Shown piece by piece: positions 63,607 to 64,000 of a stretch of DNA of 64,000 nt. Both the position numbers and the translations under genes were made by a program. A model generated the notes under the pieces. The model saw only the letters and a list, made by a program, of their open reading frames with translations, had not been told where the DNA came from and did not search any database. Within the stretch, counting starts at the first letter, position 1. Each line of letters begins with the position of its first letter. The stretch is from an uncultured Ruminococcus sp. (GTDB taxonomy: Bacteria > Bacillota > Clostridia > Oscillospirales > Ruminococcaceae), in NCBI GenBank assembly GCA_947624255.1, contig CANQJO010000001.1, positions 62,001 through 126,000 of the forward strand, read 5' to 3'.

Positions 63607-64000
63607 ATGCCAAGAAATAATACGGGCAGATATTCTGTCACTCCAAAATATCTTATGACGAGAGGGCAGGCACTGAGCTTTCCGGCTTCGTTTTTCAACG
63701 GCTTGAAAAAAGATGACGTTTACGGCGTTGTTATTGATATTCCCCTGTCTGATGATATACTCACCACAATGGTATGCTTTATCAATGGTGCCGCTAATCT
63801 GTATTTCAACAACGGCGGAGAGTATTCCGGAGCTTCAACAAGATATGTGAACCTTGTCCACACCACACGTGCGCTTGTGTCCAACGCAGGACAGCTTCTC
63901 CCTAAGAGCGAAAAGACAACTAAGTTCGATATCCCGACGGACAGGTCGAATTACGTCTTCCTGCTGACAAAAGGCGGAGTTTACAAATCGGTCATAAGGC
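63607..64000 (+). CDS. Unknown protein, 3' end beyond the window
   Basis: 131 visible residues, opening MPRNNTGRYSVTPKYLMTRG. No signal, no membrane segment. Contains hydrophobic-polar strands such as YGVVIDIPLSDDIL and NYVFLLTKGGVYKSVI, suggesting a mixed fold. AAAGGAT precedes the ATG 29 nt after the aminotransferase stop. Not recognised. Confidence 0.75.
   Translation, partial: MPRNNTGRYSVTPKYLMTRGQALSFPASFFNGLKKDDVYGVVIDIPLSDDILTTMVCFINGAANLYFNNGGEYSGASTRYVNLVHTTRALVSNAGQLLPKSEKTTKFDIPTDRSNYVFLLTKGGVYKSVIR

Noticed and set aside
1-64000. tRNA, rRNA, transposase or prophage genes
   Set aside because: No T-loop GGTTCGAATCC-type boxes, rRNA segments or recognisable mobile-element proteins were seen.

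Overview
The window looks like chromosome from a spore-forming, carbohydrate-degrading Firmicute of the Oscillospiraceae, most like Ruminococcus. The evidence is a low-GC Firmicute-style S10-spc-alpha ribosomal operon carrying adk, map, a KOW protein and infA, a rimP-nusA-ylxR-ylxQ-infB operon, strong AGGAGG ribosome binding sites, frequent TTG/GTG starts, and intracellular and surface glycoside hydrolases. Sporulation genes (spo0A, dpaA/dpaB, an alpha/beta-type small acid-soluble spore protein, a SpoVB-like flippase) are scattered among housekeeping loci. The species assignment is inference.

Layout. 1-9.7 kb (minus strand): end of dipicolinate synthase (dpaB, dpaA), a very large YfhO-family membrane protein, murA, two cyclophilin-type proteins (one apparently lacking its active site) and a membrane protein that may be a catalytically dead SipW-like fold. 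10.2-19 kb (plus): glycogen phosphorylase and a cytoplasmic GH13 enzyme for alpha-glucan breakdown, then a GH95 fucosidase, a GH26 lipoprotein mannanase and a HAD-like protein that lacks the motif I aspartates. 20.3-21.6 kb: spo0A and a flavin reductase. 21.8-37.8 kb: one uninterrupted ribosomal protein operon, rpsJ to rplQ, with secY, adk, map, infA and rpoA, preceded by a structured leader with an attenuator-like terminator and closed by a strong terminator. 37.8-38.1 kb: three and a half tandem 95/96-bp repeats. 38.2-40.3 kb: yloU-yloV pair. 40.3-45.6 kb (minus): a GldF/GldG-type ABC transporter with a DUF4340 partner. 45.7-54.4 kb (minus): rimP-nusA-ylxR-ylxQ-infB-(unknown acidic gene)-rbfA-nrnA-truB-ribF. 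54.5-57.1 kb (minus): a VanY-type carboxypeptidase with a Big2-like domain and a solute-binding-like lipoprotein. 57.3-59.1 kb (plus): a Na/phosphate symporter with PhoU domain. 59.1-64 kb: SASP gene, an HTH regulator facing a DUF4190/DUF2752 pair across a shared operator, a MOP-family flippase, an aminotransferase and a truncated unknown gene.

Most promoters found here fit TTGnnn-17-TATAAT, often with a TGTG element upstream of the -10, and several transcripts appear to begin with or soon after a stable hairpin. The most interesting non-coding signals are the tandem repeats at 37.8 kb, the structured leaders of glgP and the S10 operon, the 11-bp direct repeat upstream of the phosphate symporter, and the ACATATGT operator set around the small HTH regulator. 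No tRNA, rRNA, CRISPR array, transposase or prophage was recognised.
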